Positions 15,441-23,787 of a DNA stretch of 34,379 nucleotides are shown here, piece after piece. The stretch's first letter is position 1, and each line of letters begins with the position of its first letter. The stretch is taken from positions 1 through 34,379 of the forward strand of contig JAITJB010000221.1 of the NCBI GenBank assembly GCA_031279155.1, written 5' to 3'. The position numbers were made by a program, and so were the translations under genes. Below the pieces are notes generated by a model that worked only from the letters and a program-made list of their open reading frames with translations, was not told the DNA's origin and ran no database searches. The DNA comes from Deltaproteobacteria bacterium (GTDB taxonomy: Bacteria; Desulfobacterota; Desulfarculia; Adiutricales; Adiutricaceae).

Positions 15441-18113
15441 TTAGTCGCCTAAATGATAATTTTTGGCAAAAACCCTTTCATCTTCTAAGCTATTGACCAA
15501 GCCGTCCAAGCGGGCCTCTCTTAAGGCTGAGAGGACCTTTTGAATGCCCGGCCCTGGGGGGAGCCCTAGGGCTAATAGATCGTCCCCGCCAACTAAGGGG
15601 CTGACTTTACGGTAAATGGCCAAATAGGCCGCTCCGGCCCGATCGAGCGATTCCCCACGGGATTTGGCCATGATATATAAAATGCCTGGCCAAGAAAGAG
15701 TTGAGAAGAGCTTATCGATTTCACTTGGCTTAAGCTCGCCGCCAGCGCGGCGCCGGCGGTTGGAAGATAAGATCCAATTGAGCTTAGATCGCTCCGCTAT
15801 GAGCTCTTTAGCGGCTTTGCGGTGGGTCTCTAGGTTATCGGTCAAGCGCTCCAATTGAGCCTGGGAGAGGTTTTCAGTTAAGACCAGGTAATAGACTAGC
15901 CAAAAGTTAGACATCCTCTGGCCGCCAAAGGTCAATTGAAACCAAGATCTTACTTTAGAGACCTCTTTGAGAAATTCTTTTTGGTGGGCCATTAACTTTA
16001 ATTCTGGATGGATAGTAGTCAGTAACCCCAATTCCGAGAGTTTTTCTAAGGCTGGCTCGGCTTCGGCCTCCTGGCAGACGTACTTAAGTTCCGTTAAAAG
16101 CCTTCGAGGATGGATGTTATCAAAAAAACCATTGCGCACAGCGTTCTCAACTAGACTCAAAGTCATGCGGCTAATTTTAAAGCCTAGGCGAGCGGCAAAC
16201 CTTACGGCCCTAAAGGCCCTGGTCGGATCTTCGATGATACTTAAGCTATGTAGGACACGAATTAGCCCCTCCTTGATGTCCTGATAGCCACGGTAAAAAT
16301 CAAATAATTTACCGAAATCTTCCGATCCCAAACTGAGAGCCAAAGCGTTAATGGTAAAGTCCCGGCGCTGGAGATCTAGTTGGATTGAGGCTTTGGAGAC
16401 TACCGGTAGGGCCCCAGGGTATTCGTAGTATTCCACCCTGGCGCTAGAGAGATCGACTCTAATGCCGTCTGACAAGATGACCGTAGCCGTCTGAAACCTA
16501 GGATGCCTTTTGATCTTTTGGATATTGAGCTGACTTTGAATGGTATCTAAAAAGCCTCCCAGATCGCCGGTTAAGCAGATATCGAGATCGCCCACGGGCT
16601 TGAGCATAATAAGATCGCGGACCGTGCCGCCCACTAAGTAAAGTGACGATGAAACTTCTTTGGCAATCTGACCTAAATTAAAAACTAGATCTAGTATTTT
16701 GGCCGGCAGCCTATCTTCCATTAGGCCCCTGATGTTTTTTTCGTAGGGCCCGGTGCGCCCGCGCTTAAGTTCATCGGAAGCGCCCGAGGTTTCCCCGGCT
16801 AAGAGCCTTAGTAAATCCGTCCTGGTGATGACGCCAATGGCCCGGCCAGAGGGATCAATTATCGGGAGGATCCTTTGACCTTGATCGACAATCACGGCCT
16901 TAATTTCCCCAAAAGTTGCTTCCGGCGGCAGAGTCTGAAACTCGGTCGTCATAACCTCTTTGACCGGATAAGCCGTCAGCCCATGATAGATGGCCTTAGA
17001 GAGGGTGTGTTCGCTTACGATACCGGTAGTCCGGCCCTCAAGATCGGTTGCCAAAAGAACGTTTAAGCTGAAGCGGACCATCATGTCCATGGCTTCGGTT
17101 AAGGGCCTTTCTTCGCGTACGGTAATGGGCGGATGGACCATGATGTTAAAAGCGCTATAGAGGCGGCCCAAGGTATTTTTTAAGCTATCTTCCAGCATAG
17201 CCCGGGCTTCTTGGAGGCTTTTTCCCCGGATAGCCGCCGCTGCCGCCGCCGCATGCCCGCCCCCGCCCAAGGCTAAAGCGATTTGACTTACGTCAAAATC
17301 CCGCAGCCTAGAGCGGCAGACTACTTGGACCAAGCTTTCCATCTCAACTAAGAGAAATAATAGATCAGCCCCCAAAATATCGACCATCTTGTGGGCTAAG
17401 ACGGCCACATCCTCGATGTGGTTTTCGCGTCTAGCCATGGCCACGACCAAATTGCGGCCCCTAGTCTCCCTGGTTTCGGAATTTAAAATGAGCTCATTTA
17501 AAAGCGAGAGCTGCTCAGCTGTAAGCTCCCGGGAGGTGAGTTCGGAAACTACCGAAAGATCGGCGCCCATCTCAACTAGCCAGGCCGCGCTCATCAGATC
17601 CATCGGGGTAGTTGACCCAAAAGTAAAGGCTCCCGTGTCCTCATATAAGCCCAAAGCGAGCATGGTGGCTTCTTGCGGCGATAGTGGGAGATTTTGCTCG
17701 CGGATGAGCCCGGTCATGATGGTGACGTTAGCCCCCACCATCTTAACTACTTCTAAGCTGCCTTTAAGATCGCCGGGACTATCGGGATGGTGATCGTAGA
17801 GGTGGATATCGAGAGAGGGGTTTTCTAAGCAAGGGGTAGCCGCACCCAAGCGGTCGCGCTGCCTGGTATCGACGACAACTAGTTTGGAAACCGACTTAAA
17901 GTCCAGATCTTTTGGCCTTACCACATCAAAATAATATAAAAGCGATTGGATGAAAAAATTTCTGATGTTGCGGCCCTGCCCCCCTGGAAAGAGCATGACG
18001 GCCTCAGGATAGAGCTTAGTAGCCGCAACCATGGAAGCCACAGCGTCGTAATCGGGGTTAACGTGCGTGGTGATGACCGTAGGCGCCTTGATGGCCTTTC
18101 CTCTATCGGTCAT
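15441..18113 (-). CDS. DHH-CBS-tRNA nucleotidyltransferase fusion (CCA- or A-adding type)
   Basis: An 890-residue multidomain protein. An N-terminal DHH phosphoesterase-like part has THVNPDYDA (16-24) and DHH (107-109). A DHHA1-like part contains GGGGHA (283-288). Two CBS modules lie at about 320-375 and 385-440. The rest is a class II polynucleotide nucleotidyltransferase head with LVGGTVRD (493-500), the metal ligands Asp509/Asp511 (DLDIC), RRDFTINA (583-590) and EDPTRAFRAVRFAARLGF (628-645). This layout occurs in Aquifex and deltaproteobacteria, where CC-adding and A-adding activities can be split between two proteins. Whether this one adds A only or all of CCA cannot be decided by eye. 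It begins 2 nt after the recombinase stop, indicating translational coupling. Confidence 0.9.
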   Translation of the reverse strand: MTDRGKAIKAPTVITTHVNPDYDAVASMVAATKLYPEAVMLFPGGQGRNIRNFFIQSLLYYFDVVRPKDLDFKSVSKLVVVDTRQRDRLGAATPCLENPSLDIHLYDHHPDSPGDLKGSLEVVKMVGANVTIMTGLIREQNLPLSPQEATMLALGLYEDTGAFTFGSTTPMDLMSAAWLVEMGADLSVVSELTSRELTAEQLSLLNELILNSETRETRGRNLVVAMARRENHIEDVAVLAHKMVDILGADLLFLLVEMESLVQVVCRSRLRDFDVSQIALALGGGGHAAAAAAAIRGKSLQEARAMLEDSLKNTLGRLYSAFNIMVHPPITVREERPLTEAMDMMVRFSLNVLLATDLEGRTTGIVSEHTLSKAIYHGLTAYPVKEVMTTEFQTLPPEATFGEIKAVIVDQGQRILPIIDPSGRAIGVITRTDLLRLLAGETSGASDELKRGRTGPYEKNIRGLMEDRLPAKILDLVFNLGQIAKEVSSSLYLVGGTVRDLIMLKPVGDLDICLTGDLGGFLDTIQSQLNIQKIKRHPRFQTATVILSDGIRVDLSSARVEYYEYPGALPVVSKASIQLDLQRRDFTINALALSLGSEDFGKLFDFYRGYQDIKEGLIRVLHSLSIIEDPTRAFRAVRFAARLGFKISRMTLSLVENAVRNGFFDNIHPRRLLTELKYVCQEAEAEPALEKLSELGLLTTIHPELKLMAHQKEFLKEVSKVRSWFQLTFGGQRMSNFWLVYYLVLTENLSQAQLERLTDNLETHRKAAKELIAERSKLNWILSSNRRRRAGGELKPSEIDKLFSTLSWPGILYIMAKSRGESLDRAGAAYLAIYRKVSPLVGGDDLLALGLPPGPGIQKVLSALREARLDGLVNSLEDERVFAKNYHLGD

Positions 18114-18115
18114 AT

Positions 18116-19231
18116 CTAGCCATCACTTCTAGGATGGAAGCAGCGGTGGACCTCATCTAAGCGCTTGATTTCCACTTTAAGGTAAACTTCCGTGGTGCCC
18201 AACGACTCGTGACCCAACATCATCTGAACAGAGCGTAAATCAGCTCCGCCCTCTAAAAGATGGGTAGCAAAGGAGTGCCTTAAAACGTGGGGCGAGAGAT
18301 CGGGAAGGCCGGCTTCTTTGGCGATTTCAGCTATCAGCCGCCAAAGGTACTGCCTAGAGAGCCTTTGGCCGCGTTTATTTAAAAAAACATTGGGCGGAGA
18401 GTTTTTTACTGTGAGCTTTGGCCGGCCGTATTTTAGCCACATGCCTAAGAGCTTTTGGGCCATCTCGCCAATGGGAACCAATCGCTCTTTAGATCCTTTC
18501 CCGCGAACCCTTAAAAATCCTTCTTTTAAATTTAGGTTAGCTAAGGGCAGATCTAAGAGTTCCGATGCCCTAAGGCCCCCGGCGTATAAGACCTCTAGCA
18601 TGGTCCGGTTGCGAAGCCCAAAGAGATCGTTAATGTCCGGATAAGTCACCAGCCTCTCCATGGCCTCTTTATCCAAGGCTTTGGGCAGAGGCTTAGGGAC
18701 CTTAGAACCCGGGATCCTAACCGCCGGGTTTTGGTCGAGCGCGCCCTCAATCTCCAAAAAGGCGCACCAGCCCCGGATGGCCGAAAGTTTTCTGGCCCGG
18801 CTGCGCGGGCCTAAGCCATCTACCTCAATTAAATGAGTTACATAACTTAAAATAGATTCCGGCTTGATCTGCCCTGGCTCAGTTATGCCTATCTCACCTA
18901 GGTAACGAAAAAAAGAACTTAAATCATAACCATAGGCATCCAAAGTATGGCCAGATAAGCCTCTTTCCACCCTTAAGTGCCCAAGGTAGCTATCGAGGGT
19001 GATTTCCAAGGCCTGAAGTTTTTGGTCAGCCAGGACTTCATGGTCAGCCTGGGCTTTTGGGTCGGCCTGGAATTTTTGGTCCTCCTGAAGTTTATGGCTA
19101 GCTTGGGCTTTTCTGTCAGCCTGGGCTTCTCTGTCGGCCTGGACTTTTCTGTCGGCCTTAGCTGCGGTCTTAGATGATTGAGGCTTTGGGCTTACATTGG
19201 TATCTCTAGGTTTTGGTTTCTTGGGAGCCAA
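18116..19231 (-). CDS. xerD: Tyrosine recombinase XerC/XerD family, with repeat-bearing N-terminal extension
   Basis: Site-specific recombinase that would resolve chromosome dimers at dif. The catalytic set is complete: Arg221 (GGLRASEL), Lys245 (RGKGSKER), His315 and Arg318 (HVLRHSFATHLL), His341 (MLGHESLG) and Tyr350. The SAM-like core-binding domain begins near residue 75. Before it lies an extra segment with eight hexapeptide repeats (AQADRK, LQEDQK and similar; residues 24-71), absent from ordinary Xer proteins. The start is TTG at 19231-19229 with AGGAG at 19239-19243, 7 nt away. No in-frame Met follows, so a shorter start is not available. XerC or XerD cannot be separated firmly. It heads a unit with the nucleotidyltransferase and carboxylesterase, not with phage genes. 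Confidence 0.9.
   Translation of the reverse strand: MAPKKPKPRDTNVSPKPQSSKTAAKADRKVQADREAQADRKAQASHKLQEDQKFQADPKAQADHEVLADQKLQALEITLDSYLGHLRVERGLSGHTLDAYGYDLSSFFRYLGEIGITEPGQIKPESILSYVTHLIEVDGLGPRSRARKLSAIRGWCAFLEIEGALDQNPAVRIPGSKVPKPLPKALDKEAMERLVTYPDINDLFGLRNRTMLEVLYAGGLRASELLDLPLANLNLKEGFLRVRGKGSKERLVPIGEMAQKLLGMWLKYGRPKLTVKNSPPNVFLNKRGQRLSRQYLWRLIAEIAKEAGLPDLSPHVLRHSFATHLLEGGADLRSVQMMLGHESLGTTEVYLKVEIKRLDEVHRCFHPRSDG
19019..19162. repeat. 18-bp tandem repeat encoding hexapeptides in the recombinase
   Basis: Eight 18-bp units start at 19019, 19037, 19055, 19073, 19091, 19109, 19127 and 19145. On the plus strand they resemble TTTTCTGTCAGCCTGGGC. The copies differ at many sites but keep the period exactly, so the frame is preserved. 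Confidence 0.92.
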
Positions 19232-19238
19232 TTTTCAT

Positions 19239-19243
19239 CTCCT
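19239..19243 (-). promoter_or_regulatory. Ribosome binding site that fixes the TTG start of the recombinase
   Basis: AGGAG on the minus strand lies 7 nt before TTG (19231-19229). The nearby ATG at 19238-19236 is out of frame, so the TTG is needed. Confidence 0.75.
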
Positions 19244-19569
19244 AATCTGTTTGGCCAAAAACCTAGGCCAAGAATTTAGGTTTTCTCGCTCTTATTTTAT
19301 CATAATTTCACTTCATGAGCCTACCTAAACTCTAAAGCCCTCGCTTACGCTATGTTCCTCAGATGAGTTGACTTAGATAACGTTACTTTTTCTTTTTATA
19401 AGGAGAATCTAAGATTTCCTAGAAGGACAATCTAAAAATTCTTATCTGGACAATCTAAGAAAATATTTTTATGGCGTGGGCTCAGTAGGCCTTTGGCCGC
19501 GACATCAAAACGCCGCCGGAAAACTAAAAAAAATTTAGACTTTTGTTTGGTCCAATATTCCCGATTATC

Positions 19570-19598
19570 TTGAGTAAAATCTAGCCACCATGTAAAAT
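19570..19598 (+). promoter_or_regulatory. Putative promoter for the DJ-1/PfpI gene
   Basis: TTGAGT (19570-19575) and TAAAAT (19593-19598) are 17 nt apart, about 80 nt before the ATG. It sits in the 19232-19675 gap between the divergent recombinase and DJ-1 genes, which otherwise shows no gene. Confidence 0.45.
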
Positions 19599-19675
19599 AA
19601 TGACATCTTGGTGGACCTGTTCTACCCATGTTTTAGGAAAGCCAAAAACCAATACTTCCCAGGAGGATCTCTTAC

Positions 19676-20263
19676 ATGGCATCCAAAAAGATTCTGTTTT
19701 TAGTTGGCGATTTTGTCGAAGATCTGGAAATCATGGTGCCCTTCCAAGCCTTAGCGGCTGTTGGCCACCAAGTTTTCGCCGTCTGCCCGGGCAAAAAAGC
19801 CGGCGATCTGGTCCGCACGGCCATCCACGATGGCGAGGGCGATCAGACCTATTCGGAGAAAAGGGGCCATAATTTTGTTTTAAACGCCGATTTTGATTCG
19901 GTTAAGACCCCTGACTACGACGCCCTGGTCGTCCCCGGCGGCCGGGCCCCGGAATACCTGCGGCTAAACCAAAGGTTACTGGAAATCGTCAGGGAATTTG
20001 ATGCGGCTAAAAAGCCCATCGCCGCCGTCTGCCACGGGCCGCAGATCCTCATTTCGGCTGGCGTCCTTAAGGGCCGTACGGCTACCGCCTACCCGGCCGT
20101 CCAACCCGACGTCGTTGACTGCGGCTGCAACTGGTCGCCGACAACTCCGGGGTTAGATAACGCCGTAACCGACGGTAACCTCGTAACCGCCCCGGCCTGG
20201 TCGGCCCATCCGGCTTGGCTGGCCGCCTTCTTGAAGGTCTTGGGCACTAAGATCGAGCTTTAA
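19676..20263 (+). CDS. DJ-1/PfpI family protein
   Basis: A 195-residue single-domain protein of the class I glutamine amidotransferase-like superfamily. [23 protein letters not shown] (4-26) carries the conserved acidic residue, Glu15. [14 protein letters not shown] (83-96) and the nucleophile elbow AVCHGPQ with Cys119 are typical of the PfpI/YhbO-type subfamily. The late WSPTTPG and [11 protein letters not shown] motifs also match. Members have been described as proteases, glyoxalases or deglycases acting in carbonyl stress, so the exact chemistry here is open. The ATG has AGGAGG about 9 nt upstream. It is probably transcribed alone. Confidence 0.92.
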   Translation: MASKKILFLVGDFVEDLEIMVPFQALAAVGHQVFAVCPGKKAGDLVRTAIHDGEGDQTYSEKRGHNFVLNADFDSVKTPDYDALVVPGGRAPEYLRLNQRLLEIVREFDAAKKPIAAVCHGPQILISAGVLKGRTATAYPAVQPDVVDCGCNWSPTTPGLDNAVTDGNLVTAPAWSAHPAWLAAFLKVLGTKIEL

Positions 20264-20620
20264 AAAGGCCTCCCCTCCGGGCCGCCAGGTGGCCCGGAAA
20301 TAAGGCTCCCCCATTAAGCCCCCGCCCCCGGCTTTTTTTGAGCCTCTCTAGCGAGCGATCGCTCTGGCCAGGCCGGGTTTTTTTTGGTAAAATCAAGCTA
20401 TCGTCAAGAAATAATTAGACCCAAGGCCTATAAAATATCAGTATAAAACATGCTTGGGTAGTGTAAAGCCATTGACAGTTTTTAGGATCACAAAAATTGC
20501 GCGCCCCATTTTTTGGGCGCCCCATAAATTTTGGGTTGGCTTTAAGCCGGATAATTTTTTAAATTTATTTTCATCACAGGCGTAAGTCATCCCTTTTCAC
20601 TTTCCTTTCGGGGGTTATAC
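20264..20620. other. Leader region of ppdK with hairpins
   Basis: A hairpin TCCGGGCC / GGCCCGGA (20276-20298) follows the DJ-1 gene but has no adjacent T-run. T-runs come later, at about 20332 and 20377. Two further inverted pairs precede ppdK: ACCCAAG (20419-20425) with CTTGGGT (20453-20459), and GCGCCC (20501-20506) with GGGCGC (20515-20520). A perfect TTGACA occurs at 20472-20477, but no good -10 follows at the right distance. Confidence 0.45.
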
Positions 20621-23600
20621 ATGGCTACTAAAATGGTTTATTCGTTCGGGGGCGCCAAGACTGATGGTCACGGCGGCCTGAGGAACCTTTTAGGTGGTAA
20701 AGGCGCTAACCTAGCGGAAATGGCCCGCATAGGTCTGCCAGTCCCGGCTGGCTTCACCATCACCACCGAGGTCTGCACCGCCTATTATGAAAGCGGCAAA
20801 AAATTCCCAGTCAAGCTCTTTGACCATGTCAACGAGGCCCTGGCTAAGGTGGAAAAACACATGGGAGCCAAATTCGGGTCAGCCGAAAACCCACTTTTGG
20901 TCTCCTGCCGCTCTGGGGCCCGGGTCTCAATGCCTGGCATGATGGACACCGTCCTTAACATCGGCTTAAACGATTCCACGGTTGAGGGCTTAATCGCTAA
21001 AACCGGTAACCCGCGCTTTGCCTACGACTCCTACCGCCGCTTCGTGGCCATGTATGGCGACGTGGTCCTCGGCCTAAAACCGGAGACGGACAAGGAAAAG
21101 GATCCCTTCGATGAGATAATCGAAAAGGTCAAGCGCGATAAGGGCTACCATAGCGACGTGGAACTTACGGAAGATGATCTCAAAAATTTACTGACGGCCT
21201 TTAAAGATCTCATCCACCGCAAAACCGGTCACCCCTTCCCGGAAAAGCCCCAAGATCAGCTATGGGGCGCCATCGGGGCCGTTTTTGAATCCTGGATGAT
21301 CCCAAGGGCCCATGAGTACCGTAAGCTCTACCAGATCCCTGAAACTTGGGGGACAGCCGTTAACGTCCAGGCCATGGTCTTCGGCAACATGGGCGTAACT
21401 TCGGCGACCGGCGTGGCCTTCTCCCGCGATCCCTCAACGGGTGAAAACTATTTCTACGGCGAATACCTAACCAACGCCCAGGGCGAAGACGTGGTGGCCG
21501 GCATCCGCACCCCCAACCCCATTAACCGGGCCAAAAAGCTGCCCGAAGGGGTTGAAACCACTTTAGCCGACGAGATGCCCAAGCTCTACCAAGAACTCGA
21601 CTCCATCCGTTTGACGCTGGAATCTCACTACCGCGACATGCAGGACATCGAGTTTACCATCCAAGAGGGAAAACTTTGGATGCTCCAATGCCGAAATGGC
21701 AAGCGCACGGCCCAAGCGGCTATTAAGATAGTCTTAGATTTAGTTAGCGAAAAACTCATCACCAAGCGCGAGGCCGTTCTTCGGATAGATCCCCACCAGT
21801 TAACCCAACTACTCCTACCGACCTTTGATATTAAAGATCCCAAATACCTAAAGCGCCATATATTGGCCAAGGGCTTACCGGCCTCCCCCGGGGCGGCCTT
21901 GGGCCAGGTGTATTTTTCCGCCGCCGAGGCCGAAGCCCACGCCGCTAGCGGGACTAAGGTTATCTTGGTTCGGGAGGAGACCAGCCCCGAAGACATCAAG
22001 GGCATGAACGCTGCCCAAGGCATCTTGACCTCTCGCGGCGGCATGACCAGCCACGCCGCCGTCGTGGCTCGCGGCATGGGCCGCACCTGCGTAGCCGGGG
22101 CCACCATTAACGTCGATTACCACCGCGACCGCTTTACCGCTTCTGACGGCACCGTCATCCATCAAGGCGATTGGATCTCTTTGGACGGCACCTCTGGCGA
22201 GGTCATTAAAGGCGCCCTGCCCTCGGTTAAGGTGGAGCTGGGCGACGAGTTCAAGACCTTTATGCAGTGGGTGGAAGCCGAAAAGATCATGAAAGTCCGG
22301 GCCAACGCCGATACGCCCAACGACTCGGCTGTAGCCCGTCAATACGGAGCCGAGGGCATCGGATTGTGCCGGACCGAACACATGTTTTTTGAGTCCGACC
22401 GCATCGATCACGTTCGGGCCATGATCTTAGCCAACGATATAACTGGCCGGCAAAAGGCCTTGGATTCACTTCTGCCCATGCAGCGCCAAGATTTTGTGGG
22501 CTTATTTAAGGCCATGGACGGTTACCCGGTGACCATCCGCACCTTAGATCCGCCTCTCCACGAGTTTTTGCCTCAGGCCGAAAGCGATATCGAGGCCTTG
22601 GCTAAAAAGTTTAACCTGCCTTTAGAAAAGGTCAAAGAGCGCATAAATTCTCTTAAAGAGCAAAACCCCATGTTGGGGCTCCGCGGCTGCCGTCTAGGCA
22701 TCTTGTGGCCCGAGATAACGGCCATGCAGGCCCGGGCCATCTTTGAGGCCGTAATCGAGGCTTCAGCCGATGGGGTTAAGGTCTTACCGGAGATCATGAT
22801 ACCGCTCATCGGCAATGAAAAGGAGTTTATCCTCCAAAAGAAAGTTGTCGATAGCGTAGCTAAAGAAATCCAACTTCAGCGCGGCGTTAAGCTCCATTAC
22901 CTGGTCGGCACCATGATTGAGCTGCCTAGGGCGGCCTTAGTGGCCGATAAGGTGGCAGACGCCGGGGCGGAATTTTTCTCCTTTGGCACTAACGATCTTA
23001 CGCAGACAACTTACGGCCTCTCCCGCGATGACTCGGGCATCTTTTTACCCCAATACTTAGAGCAGAAAATTTGGGACCAAGATCCCTTTGTGACCCTCGA
23101 CCAAGAAGCCGTGGGGGAACTTATCGACATCGCCGTGGCCAAGGGCCGCTCTGTTAACCACAAACTTAAGATAGGCATCTGCGGCGAGCACGGAGGCGAC
23201 CCTGATAGCGTGGTCTTCTGCTTCAATGAAGGTTTTGACTACGTATCATGCTCACCTCACCGCGTGCCCTTAGCTAGATTGGCTTCGGCCCAGGCCTCTA
23301 TCCGGGAGAAGATGGCCGAAGAAGAAGTCAAAGAAGTCAAAAAACAAATGACCAAAAAAACCAAAGCCGAAAAAGAGCTGCCTAGAAAAGTTGGTCGCCC
23401 GAGAAAGTACCCGGAGAAAAAGAACACTGTTTCTATTAAGACTCTAACGACTAAAGTCACCATTACCCCTAATACCCCTAAGCAAACTAAGCCCAAGCTC
23501 GAGCCTTCTAAGCGCAAGGGTATCACCATTAATCCCGTGGCCATTAAGGCCATTGAAACCTTAAAGCCCATCCCCAAGCCGGGATCGCCCAACTATAAGC

Positions 23601-23668
23601 CGGTACCTAAACCCAAAGCCCCGGCTAAAACTACCGGCAAAACTGGTCCCAAAAAGACGACCAAATAG
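20621..23668 (+). CDS. ppdK: Pyruvate, phosphate dikinase with a basic C-terminal extension
   Basis: Interconverts pyruvate + ATP + Pi and PEP + AMP + PPi in the cytoplasm. The N-terminal nucleotide-grasp domain shows GGKGANLAEM (25-34) and VSCRSGARVSMPGMMDT (94-110). The swivelling domain carries the phosphorylated His478 in SRGGMTSHAAVVARGMG. The C-terminal TIM barrel includes GLCRTEHMF, FFSFGTNDLTQ and the catalytic Cys of GICGEHGGDP. The enzyme normally ends near FDYVSCSPHRVPLARLASAQA, about residue 892. Here about 120 more residues follow, rich in Lys, Pro and Thr, with an AT-hook-like GRPRKYP at 925-931. The stop lies inside a tandem repeat. It converges with porGDAB, the next step of pyruvate metabolism. 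Confidence 0.96.
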   Translation: MATKMVYSFGGAKTDGHGGLRNLLGGKGANLAEMARIGLPVPAGFTITTEVCTAYYESGKKFPVKLFDHVNEALAKVEKHMGAKFGSAENPLLVSCRSGARVSMPGMMDTVLNIGLNDSTVEGLIAKTGNPRFAYDSYRRFVAMYGDVVLGLKPETDKEKDPFDEIIEKVKRDKGYHSDVELTEDDLKNLLTAFKDLIHRKTGHPFPEKPQDQLWGAIGAVFESWMIPRAHEYRKLYQIPETWGTAVNVQAMVFGNMGVTSATGVAFSRDPSTGENYFYGEYLTNAQGEDVVAGIRTPNPINRAKKLPEGVETTLADEMPKLYQELDSIRLTLESHYRDMQDIEFTIQEGKLWMLQCRNGKRTAQAAIKIVLDLVSEKLITKREAVLRIDPHQLTQLLLPTFDIKDPKYLKRHILAKGLPASPGAALGQVYFSAAEAEAHAASGTKVILVREETSPEDIKGMNAAQGILTSRGGMTSHAAVVARGMGRTCVAGATINVDYHRDRFTASDGTVIHQGDWISLDGTSGEVIKGALPSVKVELGDEFKTFMQWVEAEKIMKVRANADTPNDSAVARQYGAEGIGLCRTEHMFFESDRIDHVRAMILANDITGRQKALDSLLPMQRQDFVGLFKAMDGYPVTIRTLDPPLHEFLPQAESDIEALAKKFNLPLEKVKERINSLKEQNPMLGLRGCRLGILWPEITAMQARAIFEAVIEASADGVKVLPEIMIPLIGNEKEFILQKKVVDSVAKEIQLQRGVKLHYLVGTMIELPRAALVADKVADAGAEFFSFGTNDLTQTTYGLSRDDSGIFLPQYLEQKIWDQDPFVTLDQEAVGELIDIAVAKGRSVNHKLKIGICGEHGGDPDSVVFCFNEGFDYVSCSPHRVPLARLASAQASIREKMAEEEVKEVKKQMTKKTKAEKELPRKVGRPRKYPEKKNTVSIKTLTTKVTITPNTPKQTKPKLEPSKRKGITINPVAIKAIETLKPIPKPGSPNYKPVPKPKAPAKTTGKTGPKKTTK

Positions 23669-23730
23669 ACTACCAAATAGGCTACTAAGCTAGGCTACTA
23701 AGTTAGGCTACTAAGTTAGGCTACTAAAAT
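23655..23730. repeat. 12/13-bp tandem repeat across the ppdK stop codon
   Basis: Two 12-bp units (AGACGACCAAAT at 23655, AGACTACCAAAT at 23667) pass into four 13-bp units AGGCTACTAAGTT-like (23679, 23692, 23705, 23718). The ppdK stop TAG at 23666-23668 is formed at a unit junction. The period changes from 12 to 13 just after the stop. Confidence 0.88.
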
Positions 23731-23733
23731 GCC

Positions 23734-23773
23734 AAAAAAAAAAGCCGGGCCCGTAAGGGCCCGGCTTTTTTTT
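23734..23773. terminator. Bidirectional intrinsic terminator between ppdK and porB
   Basis: A 9-bp stem GCCGGGCCC / GGGCCCGGC (23744-23752 with 23757-23765) has a GTAA loop. It is flanked by an A-run (23734-23743) on the left and a T-run (23766-23773) on the right. It therefore works for both convergent transcripts. Confidence 0.93.
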
Positions 23774-23787
23774 GGCTTATTTCAGTT

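Noticed and set aside
18116-19231. Integrase of a mobile element
   Set aside because: The recombinase sits in a tight unit with a tRNA nucleotidyltransferase, with no phage genes, att repeats or tRNA nearby; a Xer housekeeping role fits better.
20276-20298. Terminator directly after the DJ-1 gene
   Set aside because: The hairpin is good, but no T-run follows it directly, so I list it only as a hairpin in the ppdK leader.
21628-22469. Long minus-strand frames inside ppdK
   Set aside because: Antisense shadows of a strongly conserved enzyme with GCC/GGC-rich codons.
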